Shown: positions 23,670 through 34,292, numbered from the stretch's first letter. The stretch: 64,000 bases of DNA from Adenophora triphylla var. japonica (GCA_022495995.1 JAFEMH010001461.1:124001-188000), one strand, 5' to 3'. Notes: generated by a model not told the origin, from the letters alone. A program made the numbers and translations.

Positions 23670-25239
23670 GTTTTGGGGTTACAAACGCAGCGGAAGATTT
23701 AACAATTAACACAAAACCCTAGCCTTGAATCCGTCTAGCATGAAGAGATTAAAACTATGAAATAGATTTACATACCTTATCAGCGATTTTGTTGTTCGAA
23801 AACGAATCTTAGATTTAAACTTTGAATCTTTGACAAACCTTTGATCTTCTTCCTTGTTCCAAGCCTTGTGATGAATCAACGATTGTAAGTCTTCAAGCTT
23901 TTGGTGATAAAGCAATCACCCTCTATTGGTAATTCACACGTGAATGAACCAAGATCTTGTATCTTGTAGGATTGCTAGATGATCCCGATTGTTGAATCAA
24001 TATTCAACAATCAATGGCTGTTTTGGAATTGATTTGGGGTTTTTTTGATCTTTGATTCTCAATCAAAATCAATGTTTTTGTGTTTCTCAAACTCAAAAAC
24101 CGTCTGTCTTGGCCGGGGTGAAAGAGGCTATTTATAGTTTATAAACATCCCTAACCCTTAGGGAGAAAAGCCTTAAACCTAGCCAAAACCGGAGTCTGGA
24201 GGACCTTGTCCCGCGCGGGACATAGAGTATCTTGCGCAGTACAAGTATTCGGCAACTTGACAACGGTCGCTCATCATGATTGGGAGCGGACGATCACTTT
24301 GTCCAGAACCTGTGTCTCGCGCGGGACAAGCTTGTCTAGCGCGAGACAACCCTCTTGCCAGCATCAAAAAGTCCATTTTCTAATTTTGAGCCATTATTTA
24401 ATTCGTTCTTTGTGTGTGACCCTTTAGGAATTATATTTTATGTTGGTAGTGAGTTGAAACATCAACCTCACAAGACATAAGTGATCTCTAGCAAGTCATT
24501 ATGTCCACCCAATTAAATATAACATCAAAGCTTGATTCCTTAATAGATCAATGTCACAATCCCATTGTCCACGATGTCGTATTGAACATGAGTCATGGTC
24601 CATGTCAACTCATATTGTTCGATGCTTTCTCGATTACGAATATGTTGATAATCCAAGTGCATTTGATCTCTATCAAATCTCTTGAGTGTGGCCACACATT
24701 TCATCAACACTATTCATCGAGGGGCCCAAGCAAACATCTCTCTCAACGAGAGGGACAAATCCCATCTTGACTTATCGTTCTTCCCTACAAGATTCCAATT
24801 GTGCCAACATAGCCCTTATTTCTATCCTATTAAAGATAGTGTTAGACTATATCAAACACAATGTTCATCATGTGGAAGATAATGATAATCTCAAGTACTA
24901 AGGATTCTAATGACACGACTATCATGAGATTTAATCATGGCATATATGACCATAGACCATGTCATAAATCTCATAGGTAGGCCATGTCCAGTACCTTGTT
25001 CTCCAACAAGTACCCATAAGTGTAATGTGCATCCCATGCATATAATCATTTCCATGATTATCCATTATCAACTTATACTAGCCATTCACAATAACTAGGG
25101 ACGCGGGTTATTATAGTAAACATGCAAACATATAATAAACCAAATAAACATTTTCTATAATAAATGGTAAAGACAATTACATAAAGGTATTAAGTTATAA
25201 GTCAAACATAACTAATACGCCTAGGGCATTACACCAACA
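23670..25239 (-). repeat. 5' LTR of element F (about 1570 bp)
   Basis: The outer edge (TGTTGGTGTAATGCCCTAGG on the - strand from 25239) matches the 3' LTR stub at 18812. The inner edge is next to the decayed PBS and has lost its clean CA end. A TATA box (TATAAATA on the - strand, 24136-24129) lies downstream of three GTCYCGCGCGRGAC-like palindromes (24208-24347). The only longer open reading across it is shadow. Confidence 0.75.
24208..24347. promoter_or_regulatory. Three CG-rich palindromes in the F LTR, upstream of its TATA box
   Basis: GTCCCGCGCGGGAC (24208-24221) is a perfect 14-bp palindrome. GTCTCGCGCGGGAC (24314-24327) and GTCTAGCGCGAGAC (24334-24347) are near-perfect versions. In element orientation they lie about 70-210 bp upstream of the TATA box. 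Each contains CGCG, the core known for CAMTA-type factors; that binding is inference. Confidence 0.55.
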
Positions 25240-25968
25240 GTTGTTCGCACAACTGACAACACAAGTGTTCAGACAACTGAAAAACAAGGTTCAGATTCTG
25301 AAACTGATGAAAGTGAAGTAAGCAGAGAGAGGGACATTCCTTCCAGAATGCAAGAAAATCATCCTACCTCCCAAATTATTGGGGAAGTGGATGAAGGAAT
25401 AAAAACAATAGGAAAGAAGGTCAATTACCATGACTTTGCAGGTTTGGTTTGCATGAACTCCGTATACCATCAAGTACGTCCATGTTGTTGTGTTGCCAAT
25501 GACGAATCTAATTCAGAGGCATTTGAGGGGGAGATAATCATTGATTCAAAAAACACCAATGTTGGATGTTTATGTCTTGAAAATAAGTTGTATTCATGGG
25601 ATAATGGGGAACAAACTTATGTTTTCCTATCAGTTGCTGAATCAAAATGTGTGGCAATTGATAGTAGGTGCATCAAACTTCTTTGGATGAACAAATTGGT
25701 CAAAGACTATGAAATAAAAAACAAAGTTTTATCTACTTTTTGTGATGATAAAAGTACCATAGATATGGCAAATGGACCTATTCAATGCTTTACTCCTAAG
25801 CATCTAGATTTTAGACTTTATTTTGTTAGAAATATTGTTGAACAAAATATCATTAGTTGTGAATTTGCTGAAACTAATAAACGATTGATTGATATTGTCA
25901 TGAAGGCCATTGTTTTCGAGAGATTGCCTTCCCTAAAAAGGTCTCTCGGATTGTGTGTGTTGAGATAA
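25240..25968 (+). pseudogene. pol: Copia-2 pol remnant: linker fused to RNase H, RT core deleted
   Basis: The frame is open from the F junction at 25240 to the TGA at 25966. It starts in the Thr/Glu-rich linker (TTDNTSVQTTEKQ), runs through the conserved HPTSQIIGEVDEGI block, and after SVYHQ jumps straight to RNase H: an NKLYSWDNGEQTYVFLSVAE stretch, then STFCDDKSTIDMANGP and a C-terminal RLPSLKRSLGLCV that matches Copia-1 at 61740-61720. The whole RT core, including YVDD, is missing, yet the frame is kept across the junction. It cannot encode an active enzyme. Confidence 0.8.
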
Positions 25969-26199
25969 TCACACAACTGTGTGGACATCTGTCTGCATCT
26001 CTGTATAATTGTATATTACAGAAAACAAAAAGAAAAAGAAAAAAAAAAGAAGGAAATCTGCATTCATTAACTGCACGATTATCTATTGTGATCACTTGTC
26101 TATTTTACTCTATTGACACTTTTTTGTCTCTTGAATGTGAGATCCCTCCTAACTTGGTGATAAAATTCTCTTGTTAAATTTTTTTTATGATATTTATCA

Positions 26200-26962
26200 T
26201 CGAGTGGGTGTCTAATCTAAGGTCACTGAGAAAAACAAGTTGCCTCCATTTATTTTGAAGCTTTCACTCATGTGCTCAATGCCAATGACTTATTGTTGCA
26301 TCACTTGAGATAAAAAATTGGGCAAGCACTATGGTGTGAGAGTGTAAAGCTCCTTCTCAGTGACTGAGTCAATGCTAAAATATGGAGACATTCTAGAGGC
26401 TACTTGATTGAGGGTTATCTCATTGACTTCTTGTAAAGTCAAATCGTATCTTTGTGTAAATTTAGTCGTATCATATCACACTTCATTGAGGTCAATCTCC
26501 ACTTGTGTGCTCATAATTTGCATCATTCTAGACATAATTATAAACTAGGACATCATTGGCCCCATGAAATATTCATTTGATTGTTTATTATTTTCATCAA
26601 ATGGTGGGCTAATCATTTTTTGGTTAACAATATGTTTAATGAGTGTTTGTCCAGGTTTGAGTGCAAAGGAAATCTGAATGGAACAATCTTTTAGGGTCCA
26701 AGTGGAAAGGATTTCCTATGGTATTGCAATTGGTCACAAAATCCGGGTAGCATTTGTTTTTGAATTCATAATTTCTTTGCCCGAATTGATCATTCAAAAG
26801 TTTGGATTCTTTGACTATCTTTATTTTCTGTGCTAAATGCACGTCTTCCCAGCCATCATCAGCAACAATGGTCTGTCTTTCTGGAAATCTCAATTTTTTT
26901 ATAAATTTCTCCACTTGTCTTTGCTGTTGTTCGGACATCTGTGCACACAACTGGTTACTCAT
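26200..26962 (-). pseudogene. Unidentified antisense coding-like stretch in Copia-2 3' region
   Basis: On the - strand a 108-codon frame (26962-26636) begins MSNQLCAQMSEQQQRQVEKF and includes a KLRFPERQTIVADDGWEDVH segment. Downstream, across scattered stops, protein-like sequence goes on (IIMSRMMQIMSTQVEIDLNE, YDLTLQEVNEITLNQVASRM, PYFSIDSVTEKELYTLTP) to about 26210. I do not recognise the family. It is antisense to Copia-2 and lies where an envelope-like or extra ORF would sit. It may be a captured fragment or the relic of another element. Confidence 0.35.
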
Positions 26963-27119
26963 GTGATCATTATTTTCCGCTTATTCATAAATATGTAAGT
27001 GTTGTTTTTCCTCCAATATTTTCGTTTGACTCTGCTCCTCTCAAACTGAAACTCTGATCATATTTCACAAAGGGGTTTCTTTAGATATTTTCATGGATGT
27101 GCGCACACCTTTTAAAATT

Positions 27120-27442
27120 CTCTAAAGAAAAGGGGGAGAATAGGGGGAAATGTCTCTCAGACAGTCATTCAAGGAAGAGATGATCATCAATCAAGGGAGA
27201 GATGTCTCTTAGATGATCAATCTGTTTAGTGGGAGTTTGATTGAATGGAGCGCAATGAGTTAAGGGGGAGTTTAACTTTCCATGTGGTGATTACAGGTAT
27301 TGACCATAACTACAAAAATAGGGGGAGATTGAAAGAGTATATTTATACTCTTGATATCTTCTATTTTTCCTATTCTGGTAGGTTTGAAATTGATAATTCC
27401 GTTTTGCAATTTTTGTCCATAATCACAAAAATAGGGGGAGAT
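27120..27442 (+). other. Multiple polypurine tracts of Copia-2
   Basis: G-rich tracts of the form A-rich + GGGGGAG occur near 27130, 27141, 27261, 27317 and 27430. The last two are each followed by TTGAAAGAGTAT, so a PPT and LTR-edge block is duplicated. Repeated PPTs of this type are a known signature of Sireviruses. The last tract abuts the proposed LTR start at 27443. Confidence 0.7.
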
Positions 27443-28110
27443 TGAAAGAGTATGAATATACTCATGAAATATCTTTTTGATTTTTGTAATTATGGTTTGT
27501 ATTTTTTACATAAATAGATTAGGAAATAAAATGTAAATATAGATTTAGATTGACTAACGACTAACTTTTATGTTTTGATATATTTTATATTTTAGGTAAA
27601 GACTCAAGGAAGGAAAGGGATCTTAGTGATAAGGAAAGGAGGATCCGGATTTACAAGGAAGAGATTGAATTCTTGTAAAAAAATGATTGGTTTTATCGCC
27701 TATATAAAGGGTCGTCCGCCTCATTTTATTCCACGGTTTTTAGAGAGAAAAACGGAGCATTCATATTTTCCTTGAGGCTTTTATTTTATTCTTGAAGTTC
27801 AGATCTCTGTATCTTCAAGAGTGTTTTGCTGTTTGATGTTCTTAAGATTAGAACGACTTTTGTCTTTTAGTAAGATTTATTTTCTATCATTGTAAGTTTT
27901 CTTTACAACTTGTTTTCAACAAGGGTGTGTTTTATGAAAGTTTTCCAGCAAGCATAGTCTTGCTGAAGTGTTTAAATTCGTTGTTATTCCGCTGCATTAA
28001 ATTCTGTTCAGTTAAGTTATTTTCTGAAAAAATATGATCAGTAAGTTGCGCTGATACCTGTGTGCACAACTGTACACATAAGTCTGTACACAACTGGTTA
28101 CAGTACTAAC
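27443..28110 (+). repeat. 3' LTR of Copia-2 (end approximate)
   Basis: Starts TGAAAGAGTATGAATATACT directly after the PPT. A promoter-like CTATATAAAGG lies near 27701-27711, followed by the usual leader-like T-rich stretch. The end is placed near 28110 where the sequence changes to pyrimidine-rich DNA. No second LTR copy is present, so the end is uncertain by tens of bases. Confidence 0.55.
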
Positions 28111-28637
28111 TACAATTCTTTCCGCCTCAACAAATCCTTTTCTCTCACCTCACCCATCTCACTTTAACCCAACAAACCCTATTCTCACTCCCCTCATTTG
28201 ATAGCTTGCAGCTATACCTCCCCACTGGCTTATCCCTTTGAGCGTCACCCCCTCCCACATCCCCTACCGTCGCTCTATCGCCGTTTTGACCTCGCTCCAT
28301 CTCTATCACTCACTCCAATGGCACCCTCCCCCTTTTATTTCCATCTCCCTTTCCCACTTCTTTCTCCTTTACTCTCTGTCAAAATCAAAAGAATGCAAAC
28401 ACCCATCAGCCACAGTCCTTTCACCACTCAAAGCACCGCCACCACCCCTCGCCTTCTTTCTCCTCTCTATCTCTCCCTTTTAATCTCTCTTATGCACACC
28501 ATCAGCCACCGTCCTCTGCCACCTTAAGCACCGCCATCTCCGCCCCTACAGCTCGTCTCTCCCCCTCTCTCTCTCTCTTCATTTTTTTAGTGTTCTGTGC
28601 TTGTGTGCATCTTTGTGTTTGTTTATGTATGAATGGC
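28111..28637 (+). other. Pyrimidine-rich DNA flanking element D
   Basis: C/T-rich sequence with CTCCCTTT-like words and two imperfect copies of a segment reading CATCAGCCAC..GTCCT..CACC..AAGCACCGCCA (near 28408-28440 and 28500-28535). It resembles a plant 5' leader or a Ser/Pro-rich low-complexity exon. An open frame at 28198-28527 is low complexity and I do not call it a gene. Element D interrupts it at 28638, and the flank resumes at 34022. Confidence 0.4.
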
Positions 28638-29046
28638 TGATACGAGTGCAAGCCCAAGTAAGGATAGTGCAGCAGCCCAACCCAAGCGAAGAACCCAAAA
28701 ACCGTATTGGGCCAAAGATTATCTGATGTAATTAGTTGTTTTTAATTTTTTGCTGAATTAATTTTCTATTTTAATTTGTTGCTGAATAAGTCTTTTAGGT
28801 TAAGAGTTTCATGGTAGTGGGAAAGTGGGTATTTAACTTGCTCCCTACTTTTAGCTAATAAGTTAGAGGTGATGCACGTAGGAGTAACTTTAAGGATTGT
28901 GTTAGTTGCTTTGTATATAAATATTTGCTATGGAAAAGACTCATTTTAAGTTTGGCCAAAATCTGTGACTTACTTTTTATTTTCTTTCTCTTTGTCTAGA
29001 ATGTAGTTCCTACTCGAAAAGGATCATTTGTCTTGATACTCTATCA
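28638..29046 (+). repeat. 5' LTR of element D (409 bp)
   Basis: Begins TGATACGAGTGCAAG and ends ACTCTATCA. A TATA box (TATATAAATA, about 28914-28924) lies in the middle. The first part encodes the C-terminal tail of the pol polyprotein in the 3' copy (QPKRRTQKPYWAKDYL). Confidence 0.95.
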
Positions 29047-29049
29047 TTT

Positions 29050-29067
29050 TGGTGCTCTCGTTGAGAG
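29050..29067 (+). other. Primer binding site of element D
   Basis: TGGTGCTCTCGTTGAGAG, three bases after the LTR end. It begins with TGG as expected for pairing to a tRNA CCA end. I do not know which tRNA. Confidence 0.7.
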
Positions 29068-29073
29068 AAAATT

Positions 29074-32000
29074 ATGCCTCCAAAGAATGATCAGTGCAAG
29101 GTTGCTTGGGAAGAACAAGAAGCTTCCTTGGGTGATCAATTGCAAGCGCTCCGTGTCCAAACTGAGAGCATGCAATCCCAGGTAGCACTTATTACCCCTA
29201 TCCAAGAATCTCTTGCACACCTCACTACTATGTTGACTGAAATGAGGACCGAAAAGAGAAGTTTTTCCCCAAATTCGGACTCCTCGTCAACTACCTAGCC
29301 CACAATCAATCTCCAACCATCTAATCCCCTAGCTTCGCCTAAACCGCCTAAACTCCGACTTCCTCCATTTGATGGCTCAAACCCCTTGGATTGGATATTT
29401 CAAGCCCAACAATTTTTCCGTTATTACCAAGTGCATCCAGATCAGCGACTCGGCATGATCTCATTTTATATGCAAGGACAAGCTCTAAGTTGGTTTATGT
29501 GGATGAGGCAGAATGATCAGCTCAGTTCGTGGCAGGCATTTATTCGCGCTTTAGAGACGCAATTTGGACCTTCAGCGTATGACAATCATCGGGCTGCTTT
29601 GTTCAAACTAAGGCAAACAGGTACCGTTGACGATTTTCAAACTCAATTTGAAAACTTATGTAATAGGGTCAACGGCCTTCCAGCGGAAGCCATCTTGGAC
29701 TGCTTTATATCCGGGCTCAAGCCAGAGATTCAAAATGAGCTTGCACTAATGAAGCCGACCACAATTTCATTGGCAATAGGGCAAGCCAAATTAATCGAGG
29801 CCAAACTCAAAGACAATCGCAGCCGGTTCTGGAGCAGCCCCCATTCCATCTTAGGAACAAACCCAACCAGTAATCAGTCCCTAAGGCCACCAATAAACCC
29901 TTCTGTTCCCCTCTTAACAGCTCCGCCCAAGCCCTACAACCTTCCCCAATATCGCAGACTAAGCGAAGCCGAGGCCCAAGAAAAATGAAAAAAAGGACTT
30001 TGTTTCACTTGTGATGACAAATGGAGTCCAAGTCACAAATGTAAGGCACCCCAATTCTTGATTCTCATGCCCGACGAAGAAACGGAGGTCCAAGCTGCGG
30101 AGATAGAAGCACCTTGCAGTCAAGGAGAGGAATTGCAGATGGAGTCTTTGGAGAGGTCCCATATTTGGGAAGGCCAACCTGAAGAAGCGAAGGGGGAGTT
30201 CCATTTGTCATCTGCCGCCTATTTTGGGTTGTCAGGTCTAAAGACTTTACGTATCCAAGGAGAAATTTGTGGGCAAAAGTTTTCGATGTTGATAGATTCC
30301 GGAAGCACTCACAATATTATGCAGCCTCGAGTCGCGGAATTTTTACAATTATCTGTAGTGGCAGTGCCAAATTTTCCGTTGATGGTTGGAAACGGAGACT
30401 TCATTTCATGCCGAGGAAAATGTGCAGATGTGAAGGTTAGTGTGCAAGGTAAAATATTTAAAATTCCTTTTTTGATCCTACCAATTCAGGGAGCAGATTT
30501 GGTTTTAGGAATGCAATGGTTAAGCACACTCGGTCCCATTATGGATGATTTTTCTATTCCAAGAATGGCATTCAACTATAATGGCAGCAAGATTGTTTTA
30601 GAAGGTGTTTCAGGACTGGAAGAGATCACTCCTCCTCAACTAGCCCGCATGTATGCTATTGGGTCTATCATGTCAATTCATGCCGTGGTGATGCAAAGCC
30701 CCCAGCCCACACCCTCACAAACAGAACCAACCCTAGCCTGTGCACAATAACTCAAGTCACTTTTACATGAATTTAATCCCATTTACGAGCAGCCCACTGA
30801 TTTCCCTCCCGAAAGACCTCACGACCACCATATACATCTCCTACCAAACTCCAAACCTGTTAACGTCAAACCCTATCGATACCCCCACTTCCAAAAAACC
30901 ATCATGACTCAACTCATCCAGGACATGCTCAAGGAGGGGATCATTAAACCTTCGCATAGCCCTTATTCCTCACCCGTTCTGTTGGTGAGAAAGAAAGACA
31001 GAACATGGCATTTTTGTGTAGACTATCCGGCTTTGAATGCTCTCACGATCAAGGATCGATTCCCTATACCCACGGTGGACGAGTTACTAGATGAACTATA
31101 TGGGGCCACTATTTTTTCTAAGATTGATCTCAGATCAGGCTACCACCAAATACAGGTATCTCCTGAAGACACACACAAGACAGCTTTTCGGACCATTGAT
31201 GGGCATTACGAATTCTTGGTTATGCCTTTCGGGTTAACTAATGCACCTTCAACCTTCCAAGCTGCTATGTATGACTTGCTGCAAGACTATCTCCGACGAT
31301 TTGTTATTGTATTCTTTGATGACATTTTAGTCTACAGCTCAACATGGGAAGAGCACATGAATCATCTACGCCAGGTTTTTAAGTTACTTTCGGTTAACAA
31401 ATACTTTGCTAAATTATCTAAGTGTGTGTTTGTAGTACCCACTGTTCACTACTTAGGTCATATTATCAAAGGTGAAGGTGTTTACGTAGATCCGGAGAAA
31501 ATAAAAGCAATTATGGAATGGCCTGAACCGAATTCCCTCAGTACTTTAAGGGGATTTTTGGGCCTTACCGGCTACTACACGCGATTCGTGCAAGGTTATG
31601 CTAAGTGGGCAGGTCCATTAACGGATGTACTAAAAGGGGGTCACTTCAAATGGACTGAAGCTGCCCATGTAGCTTTTCTGGATCTCAAGGAGAAAATGCT
31701 AAAGTTGCCCATGTTAAATCTGCCTGATTTCTCTGCACGCTTTGAGCTCACCACTGATGCATCCAGAGTAGCAATTGGGGCTGTCCTTTCACAGCACAAT
31801 CAGCCTATAGCTTTTTTCAGTAAGAAATTGAGCCCTCGCATGGCAGCCGCGTCCACCTATGAAAGAGAGTTGTACGCTTTAACGGAGTCAGTGAAGAAAT
31901 TTAGGCAGTACCTCTTGGGCAGGCCCTTTATCATTTATACTGATCAACAAAGTCTGAAACACTTGCTCACTCAGGTTGTACAAACGCCAGAGCAACACAA

Positions 32001-33700
32001 GTGGCTAACAAAGTTGAAGGGATTTGATTACGAGATTATCTATAAGTTAGGGAAGGACAACCTGGTAGCGGATGCCCTTTCAAGAGTGCAACTTCATACT
32101 TTGATCGCCATCACAGATCCTACATTTTTGTGGATGGATAAGCTTCGAGATCACTACAAAATAATACTTTGTCAGATTATACTTTTCAGGACAAACTATT
32201 GTTTTTCAAAGGAAGGCTCTTTATACCACTAGAATCAGACTTCCGCATTAAGCTCATTCATGAAGCGCACTCTACCCCCACGGGTGGTCATTCAGGCATT
32301 CGGGCCACACTTGTAAGGCTATCTTCTTCATTTTTTTGGCCTGCTATGCAGAAAGAAGTATATAACTATGTTAAGAAATGCCAAGTATGCCAGCAGCACA
32401 AGTATTCGACCCAAAGAGCACAAGGATTGCTACAGCCTCTTCCCGTCCCTGCTCAAGTTTGGGAAGACATAAGCATGGACTTCATCACTAACCTCCCTAC
32501 TTCTTATGGAAAAAGTTCTATCTGGGTTCTTGTTGATCGGCTTACCAAATTCTCACATTTCATCGCCCTTCCCCCAAAATACACAGCCCCTTTTCTTGCT
32601 TCAATTTTTCTGACAGATATCTACAATCTCCATGGAATCCCAAAGACAATCGTTTCAGATCGAGACCCATTATTTTTGTCACACTTCTGGAAGGAGCTAT
32701 TCAAACAGCTTGGGACGACCCTATGCCATAGCAGTTCGTATCATCCTCAAACCGATGGGCAGGCGGAGGTAGTCAATCGTTGTCTACAGTCCTACCTCCG
32801 ATGTTTCACTAGCGACGAACCAAAATGCTGGACTCGATATTTGCATCTCGCTGAATATTGGTACAATACTAGTTACCACTCTGCCATAAACACCACTCCA
32901 TTCCAAGCTCTATACGGTCGAGCCCCGCCCAATGTTCCTGATCATGTCTTGGGAAACTCACAAAATGCCTCCATAGATGCGACATTAACCACAAGAGATG
33001 CACTCCTCCAAACAATTAAACAGACTTTGCATCAAACATGCCAAGCCATGGCTGCCCAAGCTAACAAAAAAAGAAAGAATGTCGAGCTGAAGGAAGGAGA
33101 CCTTGCTTACATCAAGCTTCAGCCATACCGGCAAGTTTCCCTTCGCAAGCATCGCTCCCAAAAACTTGCACCTCGTTTTTTGGGCTGTACAAGATATTAA
33201 AAAGAATTGTTGAGGTAGCATACGAATTGGATCTGCCCCGTGAAACCAGAATCCACCGGGTCATTCATGTATCCCGTCTTCGATTGTGCTAAGGAGATGC
33301 TCCAAAACAGCCTACTCCACTGCCACTCATTGATGAGGATGAACATCCTTACGTTGTACCAGATGAGATTTTGGGATTCAGAAAAGTTTGGAAGAAGGGG
33401 TTGCTTAAGAGAAGAATGTTTGATTAAATGGTCTTCCACACCTGTTGAAGCAGCCACATGGGAAGATGTTGCCGACATACAAGCCACTTTCCCTTCTCTT
33501 CTCAATGACAATGAACCAAAGACGCCAGTTGAGACTGTTGCAGGTATTACCAGAAAAAACAAAGATCAAGGCCTTGAGGACAAGGCCTCTCTCACGGGGA
33601 CGGCAATTGATACGAGTGCAAGCCCAAGTAAGGATAGTGCAGCAGCCCAACCCAAGCGAAGAACCCAAAAACCGTATTGGGCCAAAGATTATCTGAGGTA
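29074..33700 (+). pseudogene. gag-pol: Element D gag-pol: gag, protease, RT, RNase H, integrase, chromodomain (3 stops, several frameshifts)
   Basis: Gag through RNase H lies in one frame from MPPKNDQCKVAWEEQE (29074) to about 32150, broken only by TAG (29296), TGA (29986) and TAA (30748). Gag core: PSAYDNHRAALFKLRQTG. The zinc knuckle CFTCDDKWSPSHKC has Ser where the usual His stands. Protease: MLIDSGSTHNIM. RT: LRSGYHQIQV and FFDDILVYS. RNase H: TTDASRVAIGAVLSQ. After a frameshift near 32155, integrase follows (32169-33200) with HSTPTGGHSGIRATL, CQVCQQH, an MDFITNLP block and a YHPQTDGQAEVVNR block. After another shift, a chromodomain appears (LIKWSSTPVEAATWEDVADI). The polyprotein tail runs into the 3' LTR and stops at about 33701. 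The chromodomain targets integration to marked chromatin in this family. Confidence 0.93.
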
Positions 33701-34016
33701 ATTAGTTGTTTTTAATTTTTTGCTGAATTAGTTTTCTATTTTAATTTGCTGCTGAATTAGTCTTTTAGGTTAAGAGTTTCATGGTAGTGGGAAAGTGGGT
33801 ATTTAACTTGCTCCCTACTTTTAGCTAATAAGTTAGAGGTGCTGCACGTAGGAGTAACTTTAGGGATTGTGTTAGTTGCTTTGTATATAAATATTTGCTA
33901 TGGAAAAGGCTCATTTTATGTTTGGCTAAAATTTGTGACTTACTTTTTATTTTCTTTCTCTTTGTCTGGACTGTAGTTCCTACTAGAAAATGATCATTTG
34001 TCTTGATACTCTATCA
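33608..34016 (+). repeat. 3' LTR of element D (409 bp)
   Basis: Same length and ends as the 5' LTR; 14 substitutions. Its first ~90 bases are coding for the pol C-terminus (stop TAA at about 33699). In the 5' copy the same position reads ATG TAA rather than AGG TAA. Confidence 0.95.
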
Positions 34017-34021
34017 ATGGC

Positions 34022-34234
34022 CTATTTTCCCTACTCTCATTTGGCGAGTGGTGATTGTTTGTGGTGAAAGGTGTTTATGGACGGATAGAGGGAGTAAATT
34101 GTAAAAATAATTCATTTACTAAAATATAAATGAATTACCTATTATATATATACATATTTTAATTATATTTTTTTTAAAAAAATATTTGATATATATTTTT
34201 TAACATTTGGTGATGTAGGTAATTCATAATTCTG

Positions 34235-34238
<4 letters not shown>
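34022..34238. other. AT-rich flank right of element D
   Basis: No gene. The first part continues the DNA left of 28638. GAGGGAGTAA near 34088 resembles one end of a Stowaway-type MITE, but no partner was found. Confidence 0.35.

Positions 34239-34291
<53 letters not shown>
34239..34291. repeat. (AT)n microsatellite
   Basis: About 26 uninterrupted AT dinucleotides directly left of the MITE. The TA insertion site of the MITE lies in this tract, which fits the TA target preference of Tc1/Mariner-type elements. Confidence 0.95.

Positions 34292-34292
<1 letters not shown>

Larger units (their letters stand above)
18794..25239 (-). mobile_element. Element F: Ty1/copia retrotransposon, - strand, 3' LTR cut by element A
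   Basis: On the - strand: 5' LTR (25239-about 23670), decayed PBS (23669-23657), leader, gag (22800-21550), integrase, RT and RNase H (21530-18827), PPT (GTGGGGGATTG-like), then only 19 bp of the 3' LTR (18812-18794). Protein order integrase before RT is copia-type. The 5' LTR edge (...CCTAGGGCATTACACCAACA at 25239) and the 3' LTR edge (CTAGGGCATTACGCCAACA, 18794-18812) match apart from one base. F lies inside the pol frame of Copia-2; the next bases at 25240 are GTTGT. Confidence 0.85.
25240..28110 (+). mobile_element. Copia-2: Sirevirus-like Ty1/copia element, 3' half, interrupted by element F
   Basis: Contains the end of pol (25240-25968), a long 3' region with five G-rich PPT-like tracts, and a 3' LTR (27443-about 28110). 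The pol piece resembles Copia-1 (63658-61717) in the integrase-RT linker (ENHPTSQIIGEVDEGIKT against NHPTTQVIGEVNEGVQT). The reading frame is open right up to the F LTR edge, so F landed inside its coding sequence. The 5' half would lie on the far side of the F/A/B nest, outside the window. Confidence 0.75.
28638..34016 (+). mobile_element. Element D: structurally complete chromovirus (Reina-like) with ATGGC target duplication
   Basis: Two 409-bp LTRs (28638-29046 and 33608-34016) flank a single gag-pol. The five bases ATGGC occur on both sides (28633-28637 and 34017-34021). A PBS follows the 5' LTR. I count 14 substitutions and no gap between the LTRs, i.e. about 96.6% identity. Size (5379 bp), short LTRs, single frame and a C-terminal chromodomain fit the Reina-type chromoviruses; the clade is inferred. 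The copy is inactive because of stops and frameshifts. Confidence 0.95.

Noticed and set aside
28198..28527. Open frame of 109 codons in CT-rich DNA
   Set aside because: Low-complexity Ser/Pro/Leu reading, open also in another frame, with no domain. Kept as a non-coding flank.
34080..34100. Second Stowaway-type end (GAGGGAGTAA)
   Set aside because: No partner TIR found within a MITE-sized distance.
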